From positions 147,378 through 211,377 of the forward strand of contig BDSI01000119.1 in NCBI GenBank assembly GCA_003117195.1: a stretch of DNA of 64,000 bases, given 5' to 3'. Below, in pieces: positions 45,501-56,680 of this stretch. Positions within the stretch are counted from its first letter, which is position 1, and every line of letters starts with the position of its first letter. The DNA comes from Eudorina sp. 2006-703-Eu-15. Lineage: Eukaryota > Chlorophyta > Chlorophyceae > Chlamydomonadales > Volvocaceae. Below the pieces are notes generated by a model. That model searched no databases, was not told where the DNA came from, and was given only the letters and a program-made list of their open reading frames with translations. The position numbers and the translations under genes were made by a program.

Positions 45501-47627
45501 GCCCTTCGCCCCTCGTGTCTATCTTGAGGGCACAGGGGGACTGCGGACTGCGATGCGGTTACTCCCCCACGTCACTGGCCCCTGCCCTCGAGAGGAGCCG
45601 CAGGGTGCCTTTTAAGGGTCGGTCGCAGGAGGGTCGACCCCTACTCCCTGGGTGCCCTGCCCAAGTGGTCTTCCTAGGAGCCCACCACCCCACCCCAAAC
45701 CCCCGCCTAGGCTCCTCACGCCCCTTCCACCCCGCCCATTCCCCCCCCCCACCGCGCAGCCGCAAGTCCCAGACCTGGACCGGTCGACTGGCCGACACCT
45801 GGGAGCTACTGCCGCCCTGTCTGCCGCCGCCGCCGCTACTGCCGCTACAGCAGCAGCCCATGCAGCAGCCCGCAAGTGTGGGGCTGCAGCAGCCAGGCGG
45901 CGGCGGCGGGTACGGCGGCGGCGGCCGCAAGGAGGACCCGGAGGCCGGCGCCGCCGCCGCCGCCAGCTGCGCGGGCGCGCAGCCGCTGCTCTCCCGCCTG
46001 CTCATGCGCCGCCGTACCCAGCAAAAGCCGCTGCCGCCGCCAGAAGGCATCGAGCTACAGCCGCTGACGTCAGCGTCGCCGGCAGAGATGCCGCCCTCCC
46101 GGTTCGCGCCGCCGCCCCCGCCGCCGCCTCCGTCGGTCCCCGGTCTGCCGGTGTCGCTGTCGGTGGCGCCCATCGAGTTGGATGTGGACTACGAAGCGGA
46201 GGTGGCGCCGTACCTGGGGCGGCTGATCGGGGTGGGGGGCTTTGGGCGGGTGTACGAGGGGGTGTGGCGGGGGCGGCGGGTGGCGGTCAAGACGGTGACG
46301 GTGGACAGCGAGGCGCAGAGGATGGCGCTGGCCAAGGAGGCGCAGCTGTGCGCCAGGTTCAGGTGGGGGGCGGGAGGCGCAGCTGTGCGCCAGGTTCAGG
46401 TGGGGAAAGGGGGGCAGGGTGAGGGGGGCGTGGGGCAGGGCGGACGGGGGGCGTGAGACAGCGAATGGAAGGGGAGGGTAAGGTAGCTGGGATTGAAGTT
46501 CAGGAAGTGAGCGTGACAAGGAGCAGGGATGTGTGTAGTGGACGGGCAACTGGGACTGCGATGGGCTGCTGATAGCGTGATGGGCGGTGTTTTTCCGCAA
46601 ACGGTGCGTTGCTTGAAACGCGCATATGTGTAATGCGGTGCGGTCTGCATTCCACTTCGCTCGCTCCCTGACTGACTGACCACGGCGGGTATAAGGGCAG
46701 CGCGCAAGGAGGTACCACCCGAACTGCGCCGCAGGCTTTATTCCTGATCAGGGCAGTCCCCATCGCATTCCTGTGAGAGGAGGCTGGACCCCAGTCCTGT
46801 CCGTCTGTCTGTCTGTGCCCTGGTAGGCGTCAATCCCGATCCCGCCCTGCCACCCACCACGTCCCAGCCCCCTTCTTCCACCCACTCACCCCTCCCTCCT
46901 CCCCCCCTCCCTCCTCCCCCCCTCCCTCCCCCTCACAGGAACTGCGACCGGGTGGTTCAGCTGCTGGGCGCCTCCCTCGGCCTCAGCTCGCCCGCCAGCT
47001 CCTCAGCCTCCCCGGGGGCGGTCTGCACGGGCGGAGGTCGGGTCTCCCGCCGCTACACCCGCAGCGGCGGCGGCGCACCGGAGGGTGGCGGCGCCGGGGC
47101 CGCCGCCATCAGCACCGCCGCCGCCGCACCCTCCTCGCCACGGAGCCAGGGCGCGGACGTCTCCGTGGCGGGGGCGGGGGCGCGATGCGCGCGTGAGGGT
47201 GAGGGGTGCAGCGGCGCCGCCGCCGAGCGGGCCACCACCGCTGTTGCCGAGTCCTCCTGCCCGCCGCCGCCGGGTGGTGCTGCCGGTCGTTGCACCACCA
47301 CCAGCACATCCGCCCGCCGGCCGCCCAGTATGCATCAGCAGCAGCAGCCCCAGCAGCAACATCAGCAGCAGCTGCACCCGCATCCGCCGACTTGCGGACT
47401 GGGTCCAGGGGGGCGGCCGGGATGTCCGCAGTCCCCGCAACAACAACCCCAACAACAGCAACGACAACAACAGCAGCAAGGCGGTCAGCAGCCGAGGCAG
47501 TGCGGCCAGCAGTCCCAGTCCCAGCAGCAGCACGCCGCGCTCATCATGGAGCTGTGTGAGGGCGGCAACCTGGATGATCGCATCCGACATCCGCACAAGC
47601 GCCGACTGGACTATCTGGAGGTGCTGC

Positions 47628-47673
<46 letters not shown>

Positions 47674-50600
47674 CGGGGGGTGCGTGTGGTACGGTGTGGT
47701 TTGGAACTCGCCCCGGCACTAACGAGCTGACCGAGGTTTCGGCTCGCAGGGGGCGGTGCGCACAAGCAAGTTGATGATGATGTATTCGTGCAGGTCACGT
47801 TTGAAGTGGTGTGAATTGGTTCTCCGCATCGTCAATGGACAGACGTCGAACCCACCACATCTCCGAACACATCGCGGTACCGCCTCCCTCGCCCAAACTT
47901 TCGCCGCAGCTGTCCAGGGATGTGGCAGAAGGTCTGGCTCATCTACATCGCTATGGAGTACTGCACAGAGGTGATGACTGCGAAGTTGTCCGTAGTGGTC
48001 CGGCTTTGTTAGAGATCACGTTCTGCGGCCGGGATGCCCGCCTTGCAGTTGACAAAGATTACCTTCGCATATGTGCGCATATCGCATATTATCTCCAGTA
48101 TGATTCCACTGGGGGCCACCTTTCCTTTGCGCTTACATTTACTTTCCACCTTAGTCAACCTCGGACCGTTACAGCTCCAGCAGCGACCCCACTCTACCTG
48201 TTTGATGTGTCAAAGTGACTGGCAGCTGTAAATGCTTTTACTACGACAGCGCTGACTCCGGTGCCTGCTGGTCAAAGTCACGTTGAATGTCTCAAGGTCT
48301 GCATCATACCGCCATGAAGCAAAATTGCGATAATTGATGTGAAGTAGACCATGAAATCGAGAAAATATTGCCATCTTTGTCCGGTTTAAGACCGCGGCCG
48401 TCGGGGTTTTAGCACTGGAATGAGAGAACGTCTTGAGTTGCTTGTGTTGTAGCGGTATACGCCAGCAATTAACGCCATTTTGATACAATATCTTTTAAGG
48501 TTTGCGACAGGACAACTTCACACTCGTAACAGACCGGAATTGCGCAACGCCGTACAGCATTCCGCGGCAGTCTCCGCATCGATTTCGCCACAATTCCAAT
48601 CGTCAACACTTCTCGTTAGATTTGCAACGAAGCACATTTTGTTCTCACGTCCGCGTCTGCCCCCTCCTCACCCGTCAGACCTCAAGCCCGGCAATGTGCT
48701 GCTGGACGGCAATGGGCGGGCCAAGATCGCGGACTTCGGCATCTCACGACTCAGGGTAGGGGTAAGGGTGTGGATGGCTGCTGGGTCGGTGGGCTGGTGG
48801 GGCGGATAGTTCAGGGATCCATCCATGGCTCCCCAAGACCCCGGTCACATGTGTGATGTGGTGGACTTCAACCGTCAGAACCGCCCGAAGGAAACCCGTT
48901 TGCCTTCAGCGCGCAACGCGACCCCACAAGCCCCTCCCCACATCCCATCCCCTCCTCCCCAGGATCCGTTCAAGTCCTGCATCAGCGTGACCCAGCAGGG
49001 CGGCACGGTGAGGCCGACGGGGTGCGAGCCCTGCGCTGTCCGAGCCAGTCTCCGCCTCACCCCGGATGACTGGATTTCTGCTAGGGAGCCTATCTAGGAT
49101 GGGTTCTGGCACATCCCTGGGTACGTTGTACCCAGCGGGCTGCGGTCCCCCGGGATAGGTTTAGTCGGTTCACAGTACCCCGGGGTAGTCTTGCGACCGC
49201 CCGCAGGACGGGGGCGCTAACAGGCGCAGTCGGTGACAGGGGTGCGGAGCGCCGCGGCGGGGGGGGGGTGTTTGCCTGCGACGAGGAGGCCTCCTCGAAA
49301 GTCCCCACTTCATTCTCACGGCTCGGAGAACGGCACAATCACAATTACAATCACAATCAGAAGCACGGGATCGGATCCGAACACCAGAAAAATGAGCATA
49401 ATGTCCGCGAGCCATGCTTTGCATTACCTCTCGGGCTGTTCACACCAGGATCCGGATCTGGGTCTGGATCTGAATCTGGACCTGGATCCCGAGATCTCAC
49501 CGCAATCTTGATCCCGGCCCGTATGTCCCCTACCCGTGGTACCGTACGGCGCTGTACGGCGCCATGCCATGTCACGCGACCCGCCGCGATGCGGCCTGGC
49601 TGTCACACTTGGCCAACCGGCAACAACCAACCTGCGACGACGACGGCGACGCGTCAACCGCCAACGGCTCATGACCGTTAGCCCAACTACATGGGACCGG
49701 TGAGAAAACTTCACACCACACTGCGACACTGGCCGCCCATGGGGCGAAGGATGTTTCCTGTTTGAGCTTTGTGGGAGTGCGGTTCCTCGACATGAATGAA
49801 TGTATGAATGAACGTTACAGCGGACCCCCAAAAGGGATCAACGGTGTATACCTACCAGGGCAAGCCTTGACATGTACGGCAGGTAGGCAGCGACGCGCTT
49901 GACCTGGAACCCGCCCCGCCCCGCGCTCCTCCCTCGACCCCGCGCCCACCGACCCACCGACCCACCGACCCACCGACCCGCCGCCGCCCCGCCTCCCCCG
50001 CCCCTCCCCCCAATTCCCTCCCAGGAGCTGTTCAACGGCACCCGAGTGGACGAGCGAGCCGACCTGTACAGCCTGGGTGGGTGGAGGGGGGGTGGGGGAG
50101 GGGGGAGGGGAGGGCGGGTTGGGAGGGGGTCGGAGGGCCCCCCAGCGGCGCTGTGCTCCAGGGGCGGGTGGGTGGGTCCGTGTCGATCCTTTCCCTGAGG
50201 GTGCCGTACTCGGGAGGAGGTCGGGCCTCGTGGACTTCCCTCTTTTCCCCTTTGCCCCTTTGCCCCTTTGCCCTGGCACGCTGGCAGTCAGCGCAGCTCC
50301 TCCTAGCCCTGCACCCACACCGCCAAAAGGGGGTGAGGGAGGTCCGGGAACTCCCCGGGGGCCGCGGGGGTCGCTCCCTCCCGCCCTCCCTCCCGGTTCT
50401 GAGCTCACCGCCCCGATCACGCGCCTGGCGCCGTCACACGCTGCGCCAGGAAAGAGGAAACCCAACCCAACCCTCCTCCTCCCCACCTCGCCCCCGCACC
50501 GCACCTCTTGACCACCTGCCCCGCACTCCCCTCACTCCCCACGGAGAACCCCCGGGACAGCGAAACTGCGAAAGGAGCATCAAACCCCCCGGGACCTGGG

Positions 50601-51462
50601 ACCCCTGCCCCACTGCCCCCCCCCTCTCCCGCCAGGCTGCATCATGTACGAGGCGTTGACCCGCAAGCGGCCTTTCGAGGACGTCATGAGGGGGAGTCCC
50701 GCCGGGGCAGGGGCGGGAGGGCCGGCGCGGCGACGAGGGGGAGGGGGAGGGGGCGGCAACGGGGGCCCCGGTGGCGGCGGCGGCGGCGGTGCCCTGGCGG
50801 ACATGGCGGCGCCTCCTCCTCTCCTCCCCATGGGCGGTCTGTTTGCGATCATCCTGGCTGTGGCCATCCAGGGCCGTCGGCCCCCCCTGCCCGAGTGGGT
50901 GCCCCCGGGGCTGGCGGAGCTGATCCGGGGCTGCTGGGCGGAGGACCCCAGGAGGAGGCCCACGGCGGCGGAGGTGCGGCAAACGGGAAGGATGGTGGGA
51001 AACAGGTGGTTGGCGGTTGGTAGTTAGTGGCTGCGCTGTGTTGCGCTCCAGATGGGCTTTGCTGCATGTGCTAGGGTTGGTGGGTTGGGTCTCTGGCGGG
51101 AACAGGCAGGTCAGCCTCATTTTTTGAGGCCCAACCCCGTCGCCACGCTTGCCGATCGGGTCCCCAGCCCCCTTGCCCACATGCGCGGAACCTCCTTCTC
51201 GTGTACGGCAGGTGTACGGCCGTCTAGACGCGCTGATTTCTGAGGAGCTGGGTCGGCGGGCGGCGAGGGCAGCCCGGGTGGGCGTCAGTCGGCCCCGGGT
51301 CAGTCGGCAGCTGGGGGCGGCGGCGGTGGCAGGGGCGGCAGGAGCGCCGGCGGGAGGAGGGGCGCTGCCGGCGCTGGGCTCCGCGGCGTCATCGTCGACA
51401 GACGGGGGAGCGGGTGCGTGTGTGTGTGTGTGCGTGTGTGTGTTTAGAATTGCAACCCGCCC

Positions 51463-51496
<34 letters not shown>

Positions 51497-53239
51497 CGCA
51501 TTGGGGGAACACGGGAGGGAGCAGGTAGGGGAGGTGCTACCTGCCGGCCCTCGCTTCGGGTTGGGGCTGCCGTACCCGCCATGGAGGGATGGGTCGGTCG
51601 GTCTCCGCGGGGAGTTTGGATGGTGTGGGTTGGTGCCCATAGGCTTGAACCCCTTAGGGTACCGTACGTTCGTGTGTTGTGGCCGGAGCTGCTTTGCAAT
51701 TTGCGGATTTGGGAAACCCGGGTCCGCGTGCCCGTCCGCGCTCGGCCTCTACTCACCCTCAACACGTCACTCGCCATCGCCGTCGAGGCTTTGGACCGTG
51801 GGACCTGCGCCGCGATGCCTAGTCCAACGGTGTCGTACGGCATGGTACGGAAAGCGTCCTCCGTCAGTCTCCTGCACCCCGCCGGTACATCTCTCGCCTC
51901 CGCCTCCGCCTCCGCCTCCGCCGCCTCCGCCGCCGCCGCCTCCGCGTCCCTCAACACTCAACACTCGACCGCAACCGCCTCCGTCACCATTGCAGCTGCC
52001 GCGGCCGCCGCCTCCCCCTCCCCCTTCCCCCTTCTCCTTATGTCTACCAATACCGTATGTCTACCAATACCGTATGTCTACCAATACCGTAGGTGTACCA
52101 ATATGTTTCCCATACCCAATCTCCCACCTCTCCTCTTCCCTCCCGCAGGCGGAGTCCTCCCCTGCCCCTCGATCGGCTCATCCTCCGGCCCCTTGGGCCC
52201 CCACCTCCCCTCGCCCCCAGTCTCCCCTGACTGGGGGAAACCCGCCTGCTCGCCCGCCGCCGCCGCCGCCCTCGCGCTGTCGGGCGGTACGGCGGCGGCC
52301 GACAGGGCCGCACTGCCCGGCGTCGAGCCGCCTCCGCTGTCGCCGCCGCCTCCGCCGCCTCCGCCGCGATCGCACGACAGCGTCACCGGCGGCGGCGGCG
52401 GCGGCGGCGCTGCCCTCGCGCCCGCACCCTCGTTACCGCTGGCTCCCGGTTCCGGAGCTGACGAGCTCAGCTCAGTACTGTGTCGTACATCGTCCTCCGC
52501 GTCGTCAGCGGCAGTAGCTGCCGCGGCGGCGGCGGCGCGGCGGCCGCTACAGCCGTCAAGCCGCGCCAAGTCTGGGTCCGGCGCTGGCACTGGCGACGAG
52601 CCGCCGGCGCCGTCGTCGGACGAGGGCCCACCGCCGCCGCTGCCGCCGCCGCCGTACTACCACCATCTCCTTGAGACGCAGTACTTCAGCATGCCGCGTT
52701 CCCCGCCGACGTCGCCGCCGCCGTCGCCGCGGGTGCCGCCACCGCCGCCGCCACAACGACCTGCGACTCCCGTACTGGAGTCCCCAGCGCCGCCACAGTC
52801 CCTGCCGCCGCCGCCGCCGCAGTCACCGCAGCGGCCACACGACCCGGATCAAGACCAGCACCAGCACCAGCAGCCGAAGCAGCAGCACCATCGGCAGCAC
52901 CAGCACCACCCGCACCAGCAGCAACAGGAGGAGAAAGAGTCTGCCGGCGGCGGGGAAGTGGAGAACCCGTCGGCGGGTGCGATGATGCCGGCGCCTCTGA
53001 CGCCGCCGCTGGCTCAGGAGGGTCTCCCCACGCCTCCGTCCTCCTCATCGGCGGCAGGCGCCGCGGCGGGGGGGCTGGCAGTGGCGGAGTCAGCGGGCGG
53101 TGGCGGCAGCGGGCAGCTGGACTGCACAGTGACGGGAGGCGGTGGCGGTGGCGGAGGCGGTGCCGGCAGTCGTGGCGGCGCGGGGGCGGTGGCGGAGGCG
53201 CCGATGGGCCCTGTGCCTGACGACGATCTCACCCCGTGA
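36502..53239 (+). CDS. RLK-2: transmembrane receptor-like kinase with one CBM2-like/CBM3-like ectodomain unit
   Basis: Paralog of RLK-1, about 2,112 aa, built from the same exon set but with a single ectodomain unit. Exons: 36502-37209, 37459-37605, 38056-38092, 38598-38896, 39441-39530, 39867-39961, 40511-40559, 41130-41340, 41808-42096, 42530-42658, 43094-43280, 43835-44414, 45077-45416, 45760-46362, 46939-47629, 47910-47970, 48679-48755, 48963-49007, 49682-49699, 50025-50076, 50636-50973, 51212-51413, 52149-53239. Summed coding length is a multiple of three and every junction phase matches RLK-1. The start MRRAPPKDPSWSK resembles the RLK-1 N-terminus (MRSPRRQPRPGW); a downstream Met (MTLLHLTSDPP) is possible. 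The exon 5 acceptor could also be 39487-39488. The protein should sit in the plasma or another secretory membrane with CBM modules outside and the kinase inside. Function as a glycan sensor is inference from domain architecture. Confidence 0.83.
36760..36834 (+). other. RLK-2 signal peptide / signal anchor
   Basis: ALAALIVLAAAATAAAATAA and following Ala/Val residues form a hydrophobic stretch about 86 residues after ATG 36502, matching the position of the RLK-1 segment. A basic RRHGGGG region precedes it. Confidence 0.6.
37111..38863 (+). other. RLK-2 CBM2-like module (exons 1-4)
   Basis: CAVQLQYIAGVGDPTDPSVP, PVFQGFWILTPSP, LPAIRSWALGWDFTAGERLV, RIAVLG and TLVGRGPALAFAFM, ending VELNTMQC. 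The cysteine-bounded layout and intron phases equal those of RLK-1 units A and B. A Ser/Pro loop encoded by TCC-rich sequence precedes the last strand. Confidence 0.7.
38433..38537. repeat. GGATA and ACCT microsatellites in an RLK-2 intron
   Basis: A GGATA pentanucleotide run (about 38433-38475) is followed by an ACCT tetranucleotide run (about 38505-38537), both between exons 38056-38092 and 38598-38896. Confidence 0.85.
39338..39418. repeat. 11-bp GGTTGGTTGCG tandem repeat
   Basis: About seven copies immediately before the acceptor used for exon 39441-39530. It is unusual because a G/T-rich tract replaces the C-rich sequence seen before most acceptors here. Confidence 0.88.
39489..43149 (+). 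other. RLK-2 CBM3-like module (exons 5-11)
   Basis: VAVPLLTDIPRVLE, VSYMPITYVTAAG, TQMYIKIINTGSPQAVPLE, IKYWFDGP, LSCSD, ARYVLALGFNPGSG, LDARQDYSFLDTPITGQQ and AYVVGALGEEIAWGSPP follow the CBM3 landmark order. After it, as in both RLK-1 units, comes a four-cysteine motif (SYCQET ... DCRAMAVYCC) leading to the membrane. Confidence 0.78.
40565..40680. repeat. 17-bp GC-rich tandem repeat in an RLK-2 intron
   Basis: Copies of GGCGGGCTGGCTGAGG, later shortened to GGCGGGCTGAGG, directly downstream of the donor of exon 40511-40559. Confidence 0.88.
43979..44056 (+). other. RLK-2 transmembrane helix
   Basis: AALAAGVSVGGVVAAAALLL followed by AAGLCL gives about 26 uncharged residues, capped by the stop-transfer RRRRRTER. 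It aligns with the RLK-1 TM segment. Confidence 0.9.
44604..44672. repeat. 25-bp tandem repeat, almost three copies
   Basis: Consecutive copies of a unit containing CCCATATACACGGGGGGATG in the intron between exons 43835-44414 and 45077-45416. Confidence 0.9.
46190..50973 (+). other. RLK-2 protein kinase domain (TKL-like)
   Basis: GVGGFGRVYEG, VAVK (Lys codon 46289-46291), LAKEAQLC, HRDLKPGN split by the intron 47971-48678, DFG, GGT/PNYMGP/E, DLYSLGCIMYEALT and RRRPTAAE. The kinase is near-identical to RLK-1 outside the low-complexity insert between beta-4 and beta-5, which here is about 180 residues and Gln-rich. The APE motif reads GPE because the microexon 49682-49699 has GGA for Gly. Catalytic Lys, Asp and DFG are kept, so activity is likely but not certain. 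Confidence 0.95.
47629..47667. repeat. TG dinucleotide run at an RLK-2 splice donor
   Basis: The intron after exon 46939-47629 begins directly with a (GT)n run, so many consecutive GT dinucleotides follow the exon end. Confidence 0.93.
52149..53239 (+). other. RLK-2 C-terminal tail exon
   Basis: Encodes about 360 residues rich in Pro, Ala, Gly and Gln/His, sharing the SSSASSAAVAAAAAAARRPL, GDEPPAPSS and PYYH island with RLK-1, then ending in TGA 53237-53239. It is about a third of the RLK-1 tail. No domain recognised. Confidence 0.8.
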
Positions 53240-55600
53240 CCGCGACGAGAGACAGGAGGGAGGTACCGAGTAGCGGGGAGATAACGCGAGGGAGATACTG
53301 AAAGAGAAAAAGAGAGAGAGAGGGACAGACTGATAGACGGAGACGGACAGCAAGGCGAGCTCCTGCGACCCCGCATGCGCCTTTTGTCGGGTGGCGTGGC
53401 ATGCCCTCATGCGACTGAGGCGGGCAGGCAGGCAGGAGGAGACGCAGACGGGGCCCAGACGCCGTCTAGGGCTCGGAGCGGAGGTACGGTGTTGAGGTTG
53501 GGGGACGAAAGGACGGGACTGCAGAGCGGCTGCTACTGCCTCCGTCCCCCCCTCCCGGTGTTGAGGTTGGGGGAAGGAGGGGGAAGGAGGGGGAAGGAGG
53601 GGGAAGGAGGGGGAAGGAGGGGGAAGGAGGGGGAAGGAGGGGGAAGGAGGGGGAAGGAGGGGAAGGAGGGGGAAGGAGGGGGAAGGAGGGGGAAGGAGGG
53701 GTACCCGTCAGGCGGCTCGAGATTTGGCCTGGAGGGGCTCCAGGGAGGGCCCCTGTTGTAGGCGGGCGGGGGCGCAGTTGGACTTCGGAGCGGCGGCTCC
53801 CGGGGGGGTAGCTCCCCGGATTCCGGACCCAGGTGGCCCGGAGCCGCAGTTGGGAGGGGGGTTGTGACGTTGCGGGGGGGTGGGGGGGGGGTGTGACCGG
53901 AGGGCTGTGGGACGTGCGGCGGTCTAGGGAGGAAGTGCCGTCAAGCCATCATGGTAGAGAAGATCGTGGCAGGCGGGCTGACGCCGATGAACCGGCGCAA
54001 CGGCATATTTCTTGTCACCTGGGGGCTGCGTAATGGACTTGCTTGCAAATCCGCGTCAAAACGGCGGTATTTGCAGGATGGGGCGGTATGGAGGCATAGC
54101 TGTGGCAGGGCCTGTCAGGGTTTCAACGTAACGTACAAGGCGTTGGTAGCGTAGCTGGCTTTTGTGCCGCTGCGCGCAGCACTCATCCAGCATCATGGTT
54201 GTTTGTTTTCTGTATATAATTGTTTAAATTGATGTACCCCTTTCCTTATTGTTCAGTCGCGCACAAGGTCAACCTTGCGTCGTTGCACATCCGACTCAAA
54301 ACGGTTTGACCCGTCAAGTTATTTGCAAAGTTCATACAAACCATGCTTTAATCTTTTCTTATCCGTTCTGCTGCGGTCTATCAAAGCTCTGCAGTTTTAG
54401 TCAACAACAGTCATTTCTGGAATGGGGCACTTGCACCAATTTGCCAGGCTGCATACCATGCAAAATCATTGGATGCCAATCCTTAATTTGGGCAGCTGCT
54501 GGCGTCTTTTGTTCTGGCGTTGTTGCTGATGGGCAACAGCTTTGTTCTTCCCTGGGGCGAGAAAATGAGTCTGCATGAGCATAATATCAGTTAAAGTGTA
54601 CGTTATAAGTTGCTGCAAGTTTTAGCACGCAAATAACCGCCCTGTTACCCTTTGGGGCACAACGGCACTAAGCAACCCGTACGACAAACAGACGCGCACA
54701 GCCGAATAACGCGTGAAACAGCAGTTATATCGTCTCGTAAACAGACAGAAGAATTTATGACGAGCATTAAGTCACCTTGGCTGCCTCTTCTGTCTGTCGC
54801 CCAACCTAACTTTTATCTAGCCACTCCGTTTTGCGGCCATCAGCCAACACCCGTCAAGCACACAGCTTGATACCTTCAACAAAATGTGTGATTTGCAACC
54901 TTCTGTCTCTTATGATATCAATGGCGAGGACGCTGAGTGCTGCTGGTAAGGACCCATGGGCGTTTTGCTGCGTTGTTGCTGTCTTATGAGGACCCAACTT
55001 ACAAAACTGATTCGTTATAGTTATATATCACTTGATTGTCACAAATTAGATTGTTGGTGACCTTGTGGGACCCGGCTGCTTTGGTCTCAGTAGTGTCGCC
55101 GCAACCGACGTGCAACCACCATCGCCCAACGTCACAAACTTTGGCTATGTCACTTAATATTTCATGCATGAAGCACAATTTATGTAATCTGGCGTTAAGA
55201 TTATCTGTATCCGAACGTCGCGCAGGATTTGTCTCGGAGAGGGAGGAGTTTTGTCTCGGCCTTGCATGTGCCCACGGTCGGTGCATCCGACATGTTTGGC
55301 AAGGTGGCAATTACAGCAAGCAGGACGAAAGGTACGGCCGTCATACGTCCTTGGGCTTCCGACAGCCAAAGTTGCATGCGCTCGACATGCCCCGACGACA
55401 ACCCCAAAATCAAATCATGCGCAAAGAGCAGGTACCACTGCCATAAATCGTTAATCAACTATCAACATCCTTCAATTTCGCTTTGCGCCTCGGCGGCGAT
55501 GTTGCTGTCAGGGTGGTTACTGGCATGCGCAGTTTGTCCCTCCATCTTCTGGTCGTAACGTCGCCGTGCGCACGCCCGACCCTTCACTTGGGTACCACAG
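53240..55600. other. intergenic region after RLK-2
   Basis: It begins with AG-rich sequence and an 11-bp minisatellite (53568-53700). From about 54150 to 55500 it is distinctly AT-richer than the rest of the window. A candidate first exon for the next gene, ATG 54884 to a GTAAGG donor at 54946 (MCDLQPSVSYDINGEDAECC), is visible, but its phase does not join directly to exon 55601, so at least one further exon would be needed. No other gene is supported. Confidence 0.5.
53568..53700. repeat. 11-bp GGAAGGAGGGG minisatellite
   Basis: About twelve tandem copies, one lacking a G. The strand is purine-only over more than 120 bp, a tract able to form triplex or G-rich structures. Confidence 0.93.
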
Positions 55601-56680
55601 GAGGAAAGGAGCTGTCGCTTTTGCAACGCTAGCCTCCCGGACTGGAAGGCTCAGCTGGCGCCTGCCCCGCCGGCGCCGGTGGAACCCGTCATGGTCGTCA
55701 GCCTGGGCGGCAAAGCCGTCAAGATGCGCGTGAAGCCCGGCCCCGAGGGCATGACGCAGTTTCGCCAACAGGTCCGGGAGCTCTTCAACATCCCCTCTGA
55801 TGTGGAGTTTGAGTGCTCGTTCCGCTGCAAAGCTCCCTCGGGTGAGTACGGGGCAGCTGACGGAGGCCCGGGTCTCAACCCCAACCCCTGCCGTACAAAT
55901 GCAAGCACTCTCGTGTATAGGAGTGGACACGCGGCGGGGTGCTCCGCAGTTCCCAAGGCGGTACATGTCGGTGTCTTAAGGAGGCGCGTTGGAAATCGAC
56001 AGGGGTCGGGCGGCCATGCACGTCGCTGGGGTTTGAGTGTTGGCCAAAACATAGGACATGCAGAACACACAAACAGGAGTACAGGTGCACAGGTGTACAT
56101 ATGCCTGCACGGGCGCATGGCGGCACCCCCCCTCCATCCTTCTCAAGCCCCAGGAGCCCATCGGTCTCATGCCATCGCGGACATGCCACTGACCGCACAC
56201 CCTGACACGTGCACCCCGCCTTGAAGCACACGACGCCCGCTGACCTTGTTGACGCCCCCCGCGCGCCCGGAAAACCCCCCAGGTGACACGATCCAGCTCG
56301 ACGGGCTGGAGTCGTACGAGGCCGCCACCCACTGCGCGTCCCTGATTGCGGCGCAGCGCGCTGCCGCCACCGGCCGTCGCGCCGCCTCTGCGCCGCCGCA
56401 CTCCGCCCACCGCGCCAGCACCCAGCAGGACGGTGGGGCGCCTCCCGGGGCTGTCGGCGCAGCCGAGGACCAGCAGCAGCAACAGCACGGCGGCCAACAC
56501 CACCACCATAACCACAGCCACTATCATCAGCACCACCACCACCACCATCAGCAGGCCCCCTACCACTCCCAACAGCAACAACTAGTCCACGCACACAGCG
56601 CGCCACTCCCGATGCCGTCGTCGGCCACACAGCACCCGCACCACCACCACCATCAACAGGTCGTACAGATTCCGGTCTGA
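55601..56680 (+). CDS. last two exons of a PB1-like domain protein (5' end not found)
   Basis: Exon 55601-55841 (acceptor TACCACAG, phase 0 in, phase 1 out) joins exon 56283-56680 (acceptor CCCCCAG, stop TGA 56678-56680). The product starts EERSCRFCNASLPDWK and then has MVVSLGGKAVKMRVKPG, FRQQVRELFNIPSDVEF, FRCKAPSGDTIQLDGLESY and EAATHCASLIAAQRAA. This resembles the PB1 ubiquitin-like fold (basic first strand, F-x-x-x-V-R-E-L-F helix, then an acidic D-x-x-x-L-x-x-x-E-x-x-E-A region), a dimerisation module in signalling proteins. The tail is His/Gln-rich with a run of about 20 His/Asn/Gln residues. The start lies upstream and is unresolved. PB1 assignment is by eye; the exon pair itself is well supported. 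Confidence 0.6.
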
